From positions 1-64,000 of the forward strand of contig NZ_JAAIXZ010000023.1 of assembly GCF_010894435.1 (NCBI RefSeq): a stretch of 64,000 nucleotides of DNA, in the 5' to 3' direction. A program made the translations under genes and the position numbers. The DNA is from Pyxidicoccus trucidator. GTDB lineage: Bacteria; Myxococcota; Myxococcia; Myxococcales; Myxococcaceae. Positions 50,744 to 59,251 of this stretch are shown here, piece by piece; within the stretch, counting starts at the first letter, position 1; every line of letters starts with the position of its first letter. Under the pieces are notes generated by a model that was not told the origin of the DNA, ran no database searches, and saw only the letters and a list, made by a program, of their open reading frames with translations.

Positions 50744-53531
50744 GCAGCACCCCGAAGGGCCCCGCGCGCCCCAGCCACCACTCCACCTGGAGTGAGGCCC
50801 CCGCCTCGTGCGTGACGTGGTCGTCGCCCACGCGCCAGGTGGGGGCATAGGCCGCCTCCACCCGCACCGCGTTGGCCCCGGAGCCGGGCAGCCCCGTGCG
50901 GTGGGCCACCGAGAGACGTGGCCCCGCCGCGGGCGCCAGCGCGTACCCGCTCCAGTGCAGCGTGGCCAGGCCGCCCACGCCCACCGCCGTGAAGTGCGAG
51001 AAGCGCGCGCCCTCGTCCAGCACCATCAGCGCCTCCGCCTGCACCGAGGCCCGGTACGGCAGCAAGCGCTCCGGGTCCGACGTCACGCGCGCCGCCGCGC
51101 CCCAGCCCATCGAGTCCCACGCGGACTCACGGAACTGCGGCAGCTCGCGCAGCAGCGTGCGGTAGCCCACCAGCGTCATCTCCGAGGACACCACCCTGGG
51201 CACGCCCCAGCGCGGCTCCAGGGACAGCTCTCCGTCCAGCACGCGCAGCTCGCTGCTCGGCTGGAAGCCGTGGAGGCGCGCGTCGCCCAGCGCCTCGGCC
51301 ATGCCCGCGGTGCGCACGCTCACCACCGGCCGCGCGCCGCCGACGTCGGGGAAGTCCACGCCCAGGCTCACCACCGTGCGCCCCGCGCCCGAGTCCCGCT
51401 GTGCGTCCCGCGCCCACGCCGTCTCCGACTCCACCTTGCGCCGGCGGTCCTCGCCCAGGAAGGCCACCGGGTCCACCTCCGCCAGCACGCCGTCGTTGAG
51501 CGCGCCCTGCACCTCCGTGGCGCGGGTGAAGGCGACCTCGGTGCGCTCGGCCTTCACCAGCGCGCGCAGCTCCTCCGGCGTGGGCGGGCGGCGCGGCGCG
51601 GCGGCGAGCGCCTCCTGCAACAGCGTGGTGCGGTCCAGCACCGACAGCCTCCGCTGCAGGGCGTCCTCGCTCTCGAAGATGCGCTGGCGCTCGCGCACGC
51701 CCGCTGCCGCCGCGCCCGGCACCGGCACCCTCACCGCGAGCAGCTGCTCCCGCTCGATTTTCAGGCGCTCACCCTCCGCCCGGTCCACCGCCGCGCGCTC
51801 CACGCGCACCGCGTGGGTGACATAGGCGTGAAGCCGCTCGCGCACCCCCGCGCGCGCCTCGGGCCTCGCCGAGCCGAGCGCCGCCGCCACGACTTCCGGC
51901 AGCGCCTCGTAGGCCGCGCGGCGCGTGTCGGGCTCGGGGGACTGGAGGCGCGTGTGCAGGCCCTGGAGCTTCGCGTGCTCGGCGGTGCCCACCTGGCCCG
52001 CCAGCGCGCTCAGGGCCTCCTCCCGCGCGGTGTGCGAGCGCAGCGCGCGGTCGCCCGTGGACTCGAAGGTGTCCGGCACGTGCTCCAGCAGTGGCCCGGC
52101 GTGGCCGTCCGCGCCCACCACCTCCACGCGCGCGAGCGTGTCCAGCGTGGCCGTGGGCAGCACCCACAGCGCGCCGGGCGCCCGCACCTGCCGGCCACCC
52201 TCCAGCGCGCCATTGAGGAGGAAGAGGAGCGCGCTCGCGCAGTTGTCGGTGAAGAAGTAGTAGCCCATGTACCCGCGCCGCTCGAGCTCCCACACCCGCT
52301 CCAGCATCCGCGCCCCCTCGCCGCCCGTGAGGCGCAGGCGGAAGCGGCGGATGGAGCGCTGCTCCAGCTCCAGCGCCTCGTGCGACAGGTCCCCCATCGT
52401 CCCCGTGAGGAAGACGGTGTCGTAGCCGCCCGTCATCCCCTTCACGATGTAGCCCAGGCCCTTGGACTCCATGCCGGTGAGCGCCACCAACTGCACCACG
52501 CGCTCGAAGGTGGGGCCGCGCGGCACCGCGCCCTCGTGCCACACCGGACGCAGCAGCAGATGGCCGAAGAGGGACTCCGGCTGGCGCCCGGTGGACGCCA
52601 CCAGCAGCACCTCGAAGTGCGACAGCGACTCCAGCTCCGCCCAGGCCTCGAAGGTGGGGCAGCTTCCACGCGGCGGCAGCGCGCCCAGCCCGGTCGAGGC
52701 CACCAGCTCCGCGAGGGCACGTGCCTTGGAGAACTCCTGGCAGCGCACCTGGTCGTCCACCGGCAGCGCGTCCGCACGCAGCGACTCCGGCGGGACGAGC
52801 AGCTCCTCCGCGAAGGTGACCAGGTCCAGCGAGGCGCTCCGCTGCCCCAGCGCGCGGCTGAAGGCCCCGGCGAAGTTGAGGCGCGACTCCTCCTTCCACA
52901 CCAGCGGACGCTCGAAGGGCTTCTGCCAGCCCGACAGTCGGCGCCAGCCCGGGGTGTCGCTCCAGCCGTGCGCGTCGTCCCAGCGCTGGACCACCGCGTG
53001 CACCACCGCGCGGCGGCGCCACAGCTGTTCCTCCTCTCCTTCCGTCAGCCGCGACAGCCGCAGCGTGGCGCGGCGCTCGCTGGAGGGCGCATACCTATAA
53101 AGGTGGAAGCGCGCCCGCTTCTCCGTCCAGTCCGGCCGACTGGGGGTTCCGTCGCCCAGGCCCAGCGGCGCCGGCTCCGGGTGCAGCACCAGCTCCAACG
53201 GGCCTCCGGGTGGACGGCGCATCGCGGGCGGCAGGGACTGGAGCCCCGCCTCCACCTCGGTCACCAGCGCCGCGTCCCGGGCCGCCGCGCCGCGCAGCAC
53301 CACGCCGGAGCGCTCCAGCACGCGCACCCGCGCGGCCAGGGACGACTCCTCCGAGGGCACCAGACTGGGGAGCCCCAGCACCGGCAGAAGGCTGGACGAC
53401 GCCTCCTCTATCGGAGCCTCCACTGTCAGCGCACCGGATGGCTCCAGCGCCCGCACCTGCCCTGACGACTCCGCCGCCGCCACCGGCAGCGCGCAGGCGA
53501 GGCCGAGCAGCCAGGCCACCCGGCGGCTCAA
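50637..53531 (-). CDS. DUF4105 (Lnb N-terminal-type) periplasmic protein with C-terminal barrel-like region
   Basis: 964 aa. Signal peptide (LLGLACALPVAAAES). The DUF4105 core lies at ~300-460 with FGHLLLRPVW, GLGYIVKGMTGGYDTVF, HEALELEQRSIRRFRL and DNCASALLFLLNG. The conserved His and Cys are the likely papain-like active site (inference). The C-terminal ~250 residues are amphipathic strands ending LALGLEMR, resembling a beta-barrel or DUF7840-type domain. The ATG overlaps the upstream stop (ATGA). An outer-envelope cysteine hydrolase is plausible. Confidence 0.8.
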   Translation of the reverse strand: MSRRVAWLLGLACALPVAAAESSGQVRALEPSGALTVEAPIEEASSSLLPVLGLPSLVPSEESSLAARVRVLERSGVVLRGAAARDAALVTEVEAGLQSLPPAMRRPPGGPLELVLHPEPAPLGLGDGTPSRPDWTEKRARFHLYRYAPSSERRATLRLSRLTEGEEEQLWRRRAVVHAVVQRWDDAHGWSDTPGWRRLSGWQKPFERPLVWKEESRLNFAGAFSRALGQRSASLDLVTFAEELLVPPESLRADALPVDDQVRCQEFSKARALAELVASTGLGALPPRGSCPTFEAWAELESLSHFEVLLVASTGRQPESLFGHLLLRPVWHEGAVPRGPTFERVVQLVALTGMESKGLGYIVKGMTGGYDTVFLTGTMGDLSHEALELEQRSIRRFRLRLTGGEGARMLERVWELERRGYMGYYFFTDNCASALLFLLNGALEGGRQVRAPGALWVLPTATLDTLARVEVVGADGHAGPLLEHVPDTFESTGDRALRSHTAREEALSALAGQVGTAEHAKLQGLHTRLQSPEPDTRRAAYEALPEVVAAALGSARPEARAGVRERLHAYVTHAVRVERAAVDRAEGERLKIEREQLLAVRVPVPGAAAAGVRERQRIFESEDALQRRLSVLDRTTLLQEALAAAPRRPPTPEELRALVKAERTEVAFTRATEVQGALNDGVLAEVDPVAFLGEDRRRKVESETAWARDAQRDSGAGRTVVSLGVDFPDVGGARPVVSVRTAGMAEALGDARLHGFQPSSELRVLDGELSLEPRWGVPRVVSSEMTLVGYRTLLRELPQFRESAWDSMGWGAAARVTSDPERLLPYRASVQAEALMVLDEGARFSHFTAVGVGGLATLHWSGYALAPAAGPRLSVAHRTGLPGSGANAVRVEAAYAPTWRVGDDHVTHEAGASLQVEWWLGRAGPFGVLLTPRAQVHWEASSRSPSTWWDGSSEQRLALGLEMR

Positions 53532-54418
53532 TGCGCGACCTCCGCCGTCCCCTCAGCACCTTGCGTGGTGAGGACGAAGGCGCGGCGGTCCTCCTCCAGG
53601 CGTGGGTCGGCGCGGGCCAGCTCGCCCACGCGCTCCAACCACGCGAGGGCGCGCTCGGGCGTGAGGGGGCGCTCGTCCGCCATCGCCAGCAGCTCCTTGC
53701 GGTGCGAGCGCAGCACGCGGCCGAAGGTGCCCAGGTTCTCACGGCGGATGTTCGCCGCCGCCGCCAGGTCCTCCACCGTGGGGCCCGCGCCCAGCGCCAG
53801 GTCCTCACGGAGCTGGTGCGTGCGCGAGCGCAGATACACCTGTGCCGTGCGTCCCAGCTCCTTCGGCTCCACGCCGCCCCGGCGCCGCTCGGCCGCCGCG
53901 TACGCCTGCCAGATGACCACGCCCAGCCCCACCACCAGCGCGCCCACCGTCACCGCCGACACCACGTTGTCGTTGTTGCTCTGGCTGCTGTTGTCGGAGC
54001 GCGAGCGCGACGCCTCGCCCTCCGCCTTCTCCGTCCCGCTGGAGCCCTCGCTGGAGCCACCCTCCTCGGAGCTGCGCGAGGTGCGCTCACTGGAGCCACT
54101 GTCGCTGGAGTTGCTCTCGCTGGAGCCACCCGCCTCCGAGCTCTTGGACTCCGAGCTGCCATCCGAGTTGCTGGAGTCGCCCGAGCCCTCCGACTTGCTG
54201 GAGTCGCCCGAGCCTTCCGACTTGCTGGAGTCGCCCTCGCTGGAGCCCCCCGAATCCGACTTGCTGGAGTCGCCCTGGCTGGAGCCGCCCGAGTCCGAGC
54301 CACCCGAGTCCGAGGCGCTCATGCCCTGGGAGCCCATGCTCCCGGGCGTCCTGCATCCGGAGACCGCCATCACCACGGCCATGCACAGCGCCCGCTTCGC
54401 GGAGCTCTTCGTCGTCAT
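53528..54418 (-). CDS. Ser-rich lipoprotein with DUF3015-like C-terminal domain
   Basis: 296 aa. Lipobox-like VVMAVSGCRT. Residues ~30-150 are a Ser/Gly/Asp/Glu/Lys low-complexity region with 9-residue SEGSGDSSK repeats. One hydrophobic helix follows (VVSAVTVGALVVGLGVVIW, ~155-173). The helical C-terminus (VYLRSRTHQLREDLALGAGP, LGTFGRVLRSHRKELLAM) resembles DUF3015 proteins, which often neighbour DUF4105 genes. GGGAGGTG precedes ATG 54418. It is coupled to the DUF4105 gene and probably works with it. Confidence 0.65.
   Translation of the reverse strand: MTTKSSAKRALCMAVVMAVSGCRTPGSMGSQGMSASDSGGSDSGGSSQGDSSKSDSGGSSEGDSSKSEGSGDSSKSEGSGDSSNSDGSSESKSSEAGGSSESNSSDSGSSERTSRSSEEGGSSEGSSGTEKAEGEASRSRSDNSSQSNNDNVVSAVTVGALVVGLGVVIWQAYAAAERRRGGVEPKELGRTAQVYLRSRTHQLREDLALGAGPTVEDLAAAANIRRENLGTFGRVLRSHRKELLAMADERPLTPERALAWLERVGELARADPRLEEDRRAFVLTTQGAEGTAEVAH
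54171..54224. repeat. 27-bp tandem repeat in the Ser-rich segment
   Basis: Two 27-bp units (54171-54197, 54198-54224) differ at one base. They encode the SEGSGDSSK repeat of the Ser-rich lipoprotein. Partial copies continue downstream to ~54300. Confidence 0.85.
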
Positions 54419-54824
54419 CTCACACCTCCCTGGGTGTCCATTCGTTTCCGCGCGGCCCCTCCGGCGCACGCGGTCATCCCCTGTGCGTGCTCAGCGCGCC
54501 CTGCGCGTGAGCACGCCAGCGCGCACCCTGGGTTTCCCGTGACTCCGCATCTGGCCTCCAGTCGGGAGCACCGCCCCCACTGTGTTGCGTTTGTCAGTCC
54601 GTCGCGGATCCCCCGTAGCCAGCGGCGTGCCGAATGCGCGGAGGGAGCCGTTTCGCGGCCTTGAGCACGACGCCGTGCGGCAAAGCGCGAAGCCCGCTTG
54701 CCGGAAGTGCGTCGCGGGCTACGCGCCAGGGGCTCGGCGGAGCGCTTCGCTGCGAAACCCACGCTCGCTTGGATTCCTGGCGCCGCGACTCCACCTTCAT
54801 CCTGGTACTTCGCGGAGCGACGTC
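54419..54824. other. Divergent intergenic region, 406 bp, with a long inverted repeat
   Basis: CGCG-A-AGCCCGC (54686-54697) is complementary to GCGGGCT-A-CGCG (54714-54725), apart from a central A/A, with a 16-nt loop. It is a possible operator or terminator between the Ser-rich lipoprotein gene and the small membrane protein gene. No coding frame is convincing. Confidence 0.45.
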
Positions 54825-55172
54825 ATGACCCTGGGACTCTCCATCCTCGGACTCTTCAGCGCGCTACTGGCCCTGGCGGCAATCTTCCCCATCTCCGAGC
54901 CCAAGTGGTTCGGCTTCGGCGTGCTGGCCGCGGCCCTGTTCTCGCTCGGCGCCGCCTTCAGCGCGCCTCACATCCGTACCGGCGCTCCCTGGGCCGTCGG
55001 CTCGGCGCTCTCCATCTGGGGCCTGGTCGGCCTGGGCATGGAGGACGTCAGCGCGTGGATTGGCTGGGCGACGCTCGCGTTCGGCCTCGCGCACCTGGCG
55101 CTCGGCATGCTGCACTTCATGCGAAGGGTGGTGCCGTCCGAGCGGCTCCCGCGCCTGCTGCGCGACACCTGA
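54825..55172 (+). CDS. Small membrane protein with about four helices
   Basis: 115 aa. Hydrophobic segments: LGLSILGLFSALLALAAIF, WFGFGVLAAALFSLGAAF, WAVGSALSIWGLVGLGM and WIGWATLAFGLAHLALGML. The short basic tail (RRVVPSERLPRLLRD) suggests a cytosolic C-terminus. No known domain recognised, and no Shine-Dalgarno of note. It stands alone. Confidence 0.6.
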   Translation: MTLGLSILGLFSALLALAAIFPISEPKWFGFGVLAAALFSLGAAFSAPHIRTGAPWAVGSALSIWGLVGLGMEDVSAWIGWATLAFGLAHLALGMLHFMRRVVPSERLPRLLRDT

Positions 55173-55502
55173 CGTGCGACGCGGCGAACCGCGCCTTCGA
55201 AGCGAGCGCTCGGCCCGTCCTGTCGCTGCTGGGGAAGGAAGCTCCGGACCGGGCGGAAAGAGCTGCGCGCCGGGTACCCGGAGGCCGAGCACCCGGCGCG
55301 CGCTCACGCACCGCGGCCCTCCCCCCCGGGAGCCGACGGCGCAGTCTCGCGTCAGGCAGGTCCCAATTCCATCAGGGAAACCCCTCGGGTCGGATTACAC
55401 CCCAGGCCCGGGTACGCAGGAAGTCCAGGCGAGGACGGTTGCGGGCCCATCCCGGGTCGCCCCTGACGTGGACCCCGCCCGTGAGGGTATACTCAGCAAA
55501 TC
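55173..55502 (+). promoter_or_regulatory. 330-bp upstream region of the LuxR regulator with -10 box TATACT
   Basis: TATACT at 55488-55493 is a near-perfect -10. Transcription would start about 55500, three bases before the TTG codon at 55503, so the mRNA would be almost leaderless. No convincing -35 or coding frame was found in the rest. Confidence 0.5.
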
Positions 55503-56627
55503 TTGATCCGTTTGAATTCCGAGGAGCAGGGCCTGCTGGCGGACCTTGAGGTCCTGCTGGCGGAAGCCGAGCCCAGTGCGGAGTCTCTCCCCATGGTGCT
55601 GGGCGCCCTGCGCGAGGCGCTGAAGGCGGAGCGGGCCCTCGCCTACGGGGTGGATGTGGGCCCCGAGCGATACAACGCCAGCTACTCCCACTGCGCGGGC
55701 TTTTCGCTCCCGGGCGCGACGGTGCATGGGGCGCTGGATGGCTCCATGTCCGCGGTGGGCGACCCCTGGGGCTGGTTCGATCCGGCGAGGCCGGAGCCGG
55801 CCCAGCGCAACCGGGCGTTGCACTTCCGCTCGCTGGCAGAGACGGAGTCGCAGCGGATGCCGCTGCCGGACCTGCCCGCGGGCGAGGTGGGGCGGCGGCT
55901 GGGCTTGAGCGAGGGTGAGCTGGAGACGGTGCGCGAGCGGGCGCTTACCCGCTCTGGCGCCGTGTTCCGGCATCTCGGCGTGGAGCACATGGCCTGGCTG
56001 CGCACGCTGGTGTGCGAGGGCCCGACGCTGCTCGGCTGGGTGGGAATCGGCCGGGGCGAGCCCTTCACGGACCGCGAGCAGCGGCTGCTCCAGGCGCTGA
56101 CGCCGGCCCTGCAGCGCCGGCTGGCGATGGAGACGCGGCTGCGCGAGTCGGGGCTGATGTCCACCGCGCTGGAGGTGGCGATGGAGGCGCTCGGGCGCGC
56201 GGCCTGGGTCGTCAGCGCCAGCGGCCGCGTGGTCCACGCCAACAGCGCCGGCAAGGTGCGGCTGGAGCGCGGCGAGCCGGAGTTGATGGAGCAACTGAAG
56301 CGCGGCGCCCAGGGCGTTCCCTGCTCCGGCCCGCTGACGCTCACGCCGCTGCGCACCCCGGGCCTGCCGTCGCACTACCTGGCCATCGACACCGGCACCG
56401 CGTCCAGCGCCGCCGCGCGCGTGCATGCGCATTCGGCGCGCTGGTCCCTCACCGCGCGCGAGTCGGAGGTGCTCACCCACATCGTCCAGGGCGAGACGAA
56501 CAAGGCCATTGCCGGGCGGCTGGGCTGCGCGGAGCGCACCGTGGAGGTCCACGTCACGCACCTGCTGAGCAAGGCCCAGGTGGAGAGTCGCTCGGCGCTC
56601 ATCGCCCGCTTCTTCCAGACCTCCTGA
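55503..56627 (+). CDS. LuxR-type HTH transcriptional regulator
   Basis: 374 aa. Residues ~1-210 form a GAF-like sensor region (AYGVDVGPERYN, TLLGWVGIGRGEPFTDREQRL split). A PAS-like stretch follows (AAWVVSASGRVVHANSAG). The C-terminal ~65 residues are a LuxR HTH: LTARESEVLTHIVQGETNKA, IAGRLGCAERTVEVHVTHLL. TTG at 55503 is the likely start. No receiver domain, so it is signal- or ligand-gated and not a response regulator. The metallophosphoesterase gene starts 14 nt later. Confidence 0.85.
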   Translation: MIRLNSEEQGLLADLEVLLAEAEPSAESLPMVLGALREALKAERALAYGVDVGPERYNASYSHCAGFSLPGATVHGALDGSMSAVGDPWGWFDPARPEPAQRNRALHFRSLAETESQRMPLPDLPAGEVGRRLGLSEGELETVRERALTRSGAVFRHLGVEHMAWLRTLVCEGPTLLGWVGIGRGEPFTDREQRLLQALTPALQRRLAMETRLRESGLMSTALEVAMEALGRAAWVVSASGRVVHANSAGKVRLERGEPELMEQLKRGAQGVPCSGPLTLTPLRTPGLPSHYLAIDTGTASSAAARVHAHSARWSLTARESEVLTHIVQGETNKAIAGRLGCAERTVEVHVTHLLSKAQVESRSALIARFFQTS

Positions 56628-56640
56628 GGCCGGAGCCGAC

Positions 56641-57792
56641 GTGTCCAGCCGAATCCAGGCCGCCCTCACCCGAGCCGCCGAGGCCGTGGCGAAGGGCCCC
56701 CATTCGACGCCCGCCGACGGCCGCCCCCGGAAGCGGAGGCTCGTCATGGGCGACCCGCAGGCGGACCTGGGCCGCGTGCTGGCCATCCTCGCGCACCAGG
56801 ACGTGCTGGGAGATGACGGCTGGCTGCGGCCGGACGTCCAGCTCGTCTCGGTGGGCGACCACTTCGACTGGGGCAAGCCGAGCGAGCGCGACGCGGCGGC
56901 CGCCAGTGCGCTCGCGCTGGTGGCGTGGCTGGCCGCGCACCCGGCGGACCAGGCGGTGATGTTGCTGGGCAACCACGACCTGGGCCGCGTGGGCGAGCTG
57001 GCGGGCTTCACGGAGGCCACCTTCGCCGCCGCGCAGGCCGAGGCGGACCGGGCCTACGTGGGCGGCGACACGGATGAGGCGGCGGAGCGCGCCTTCCTCG
57101 CCCGCTGGCCCAACGTGCCCACCGCGGAGCTGGTGGCGCGCGACTTCGGCAACTTCCGCGAGGCGCAACGCACGTGGGTGGAGTACCTGCTGCGCGCGCG
57201 GCGCTTCCGCGTGGCCCACGCGGCCGGGCCCGGGCTGCTGGTGCTGCACGCGGGCGGCACCCACGAGGACCTGGACGTGACGGGCCTGCCGGCCGCGCGA
57301 CGGGCGGACGCGGGCGCGGTGGCGGACGCGCTGAACGCGGCGATGGACACGGCGGTGGCGGCCTGGACGGACGGGCCGCTGGCCGTGCCGGGCCTGCACC
57401 AGCCGGGCGACGCCCTCAAGGGAGAGGGCGTGGGCATCTTCTACCAGCGCCCCAGCCTCAAGCCGGAGGACGCCGAGCGCGTGCGCACCACCCCGCGCCG
57501 ACGCTTCGACCCGAGGCGGCTCCCCGCCGGGCTGACGCAGGTGGTGGGACACACGCGAGACAAGCGCAGCCGCGAGCTGCTGGGCTTCCCGACGGCGGAG
57601 ACACGTGACGGCGTGGTGCGGCACCTCGTCACGGACGGCACGCGCGTGCACTACGCGCACGGAGCACCGCCGCCGGTGAAGCCGGGCGAGGCGGTGCTCG
57701 TCTTCACCGACGGGGGCATGCGCGAGTGCCCGCCCGAGGACTTCGAGCTGTTCGATTTGGACACCCGCGCCGCCGCCCGCGGGCCAGGCTGA
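56641..57792 (+). CDS. Calcineurin-like metallophosphoesterase
   Basis: 383 aa. Metal motifs: GDPQADLGR (variant of GDxHG), SVGDHFDWG, LLGNHDLGR, LHAGGTHED and VVGHTRDKR. This is a full binuclear phosphoesterase set, with an inserted helical region (~120-190). Phosphoprotein- or nucleotide-phosphatase activity is likely. GTG at 56641 follows the LuxR stop by 13 nt, so it is probably co-expressed. It converges on the thioredoxin-TPR gene with a 4-bp gap. Confidence 0.85.
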   Translation: MSSRIQAALTRAAEAVAKGPHSTPADGRPRKRRLVMGDPQADLGRVLAILAHQDVLGDDGWLRPDVQLVSVGDHFDWGKPSERDAAAASALALVAWLAAHPADQAVMLLGNHDLGRVGELAGFTEATFAAAQAEADRAYVGGDTDEAAERAFLARWPNVPTAELVARDFGNFREAQRTWVEYLLRARRFRVAHAAGPGLLVLHAGGTHEDLDVTGLPAARRADAGAVADALNAAMDTAVAAWTDGPLAVPGLHQPGDALKGEGVGIFYQRPSLKPEDAERVRTTPRRRFDPRRLPAGLTQVVGHTRDKRSRELLGFPTAETRDGVVRHLVTDGTRVHYAHGAPPPVKPGEAVLVFTDGGMRECPPEDFELFDLDTRAAARGPG

Positions 57793-57796
57793 AGCG

Positions 57797-59143
57797 CTAC
57801 TTCGGCTGGAGGCCGGCGAGCTTCTTCTCCAGCCCGGCCACCGCGCGCGGCGACACCTGCGAGGCGGGCAGCGTCTTCGCGAAGGCGATGGCCTCCTCCA
57901 GCGTCTTCACCGCGCCGGCGGAGTCCTTGCGAGCGACCAGGATGTCCGCGCGGCCGGAGAGCACCGAGAGGCGGCGCGCACCCTGCACGAGGGCCAGCGC
58001 GCGGTCGCTCGCGGCGAGGGCGTCATCCAGCCGCCCCTGCAGCCGGTACAGCGTGGCCAGCCGCGCGGGCGGGTTGTAGTCCTGGGGCAGGTCCTTCTCG
58101 CTCTGCTCGAGCGCCGGAATCGCGCGCTCGGGCGCGCCCAGCTTCATCGCGGCCACCATGCGGTGCGAGTCGAAGACGGAGCGCGCGTCCGGGTTGGGCG
58201 CCTTCGCGGCCTCGGCCTCCAGGTACTTCAGCCACTCCTCGGAGAGGGCCTTCACGCCGGCCTCGTCCTTCTCCGCCTCGCGCGCGGCCACGCGCATCTC
58301 GTACAGGCCGGAGCGGTCATCCGCCGCCATGTCGATGGCCGGCGGCGCCAGGGCCTCGGCCACCTTCGCCTCCGTGGCGACGCGCAGCTCCTTGCTCGCG
58401 GCATGGTCCTCCGGCAGCCCCAGCGCGCAGGACAGGCCTAGCAGCGCGCCATTGGCCCAGGACAGAGAGCGTTGCGTCTTCGGCAGCTCCTCCAGCGCCT
58501 TGCGCGCGCACGGCTCGTACAGCTTCGCGCCGTACATGGCCGTCAGCAGCGACTCCACCGCGCGGCCCCGGCGGGACCAGTCGGCGGGCGCCTCGGCCAG
58601 GGCCTCCGACAGCGTCTCGGAGGCCTCCGCGGAGCGCCCCTCGCCGTACAGCGCGTCGCCCCGGGCCAGCAGCGCCTCGGCGCCGGTGACGCCTCCTTTA
58701 TATGCGCGCTCGCCGTCCTCGAAGAGCTTCTCCAGCTGCGCCACCGTGGCGCTGCCGGCGAAGCGCAGCAGGGCCTTCTCCTGGCGCGGGTCGATGACGT
58801 ACAGCGTGGGCCAGAACTCCACGGGGTACTTCTCCTGGAAGGCCGCGTTGGACGTCAGGTCGGTGTTCACCTCCAGCCAGACGAAGCGGCCGGCGTGCCG
58901 GGCCAGGGCCTTGTCGGACAGGACGTAGGCCTTCATGGAGCGGCAGGTGTGGCACCACGGGGCCCAGACGTCGACGAAGAGGGGCAGCCCCTTCGCCTTC
59001 GCCTCGGCGAGCGCGCGGCTGTAGTCGTCCTCGATGAAGGGCAGCGGGGCCCCAGCATGGGCCTCGTCCGCGGGCGCATTCGTGGTGGCGGCGGTGCAGG
59101 CGACGAGCCCCAGCAGGAGCAGGCAGGCGGCAGGGATACGCAT
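57797..59143 (-). CDS. Thioredoxin-fold lipoprotein with TPR repeats
   Basis: 448 aa. Lipobox LLLGLVACTAA. Thioredoxin domain (~35-145) with redox motif WCHTC in VDVWAPWCHTCRSMKAYVL and a cis-Pro region VEFWPTLYVID, like DsbD-C/thiol:disulfide carriers. Residues ~155-445 are TPR-like helices (ALLARGDALYGEGRSAEASE, LATLYRLQGRLDDALAAS). It acts in the periplasm, probably reducing or isomerising disulfides in partners held by the TPR. Many Cys-rich lipoproteins in this window are possible clients (inference). Confidence 0.85.
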   Translation of the reverse strand: MRIPAACLLLLGLVACTAATTNAPADEAHAGAPLPFIEDDYSRALAEAKAKGLPLFVDVWAPWCHTCRSMKAYVLSDKALARHAGRFVWLEVNTDLTSNAAFQEKYPVEFWPTLYVIDPRQEKALLRFAGSATVAQLEKLFEDGERAYKGGVTGAEALLARGDALYGEGRSAEASETLSEALAEAPADWSRRGRAVESLLTAMYGAKLYEPCARKALEELPKTQRSLSWANGALLGLSCALGLPEDHAASKELRVATEAKVAEALAPPAIDMAADDRSGLYEMRVAAREAEKDEAGVKALSEEWLKYLEAEAAKAPNPDARSVFDSHRMVAAMKLGAPERAIPALEQSEKDLPQDYNPPARLATLYRLQGRLDDALAASDRALALVQGARRLSVLSGRADILVARKDSAGAVKTLEEAIAFAKTLPASQVSPRAVAGLEKKLAGLQPK

Positions 59144-59251
59144 GGGGAGACCCTAGCGCTACTTGCCCGCGTCTGTCCTCGGCTGACACCCGTGAGTGAA
59201 GGCTGCTGGGCAGGGCCCCGCGTGCGTGCTCTGGTGCGCGGACTTCCGGTG

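Noticed and set aside
53950..54300. Possible CRISPR-like repeat pattern
   Set aside because: Repeats are codon-phased 27-bp units inside a Ser-rich coding region, without spacers of even length and without cas genes.
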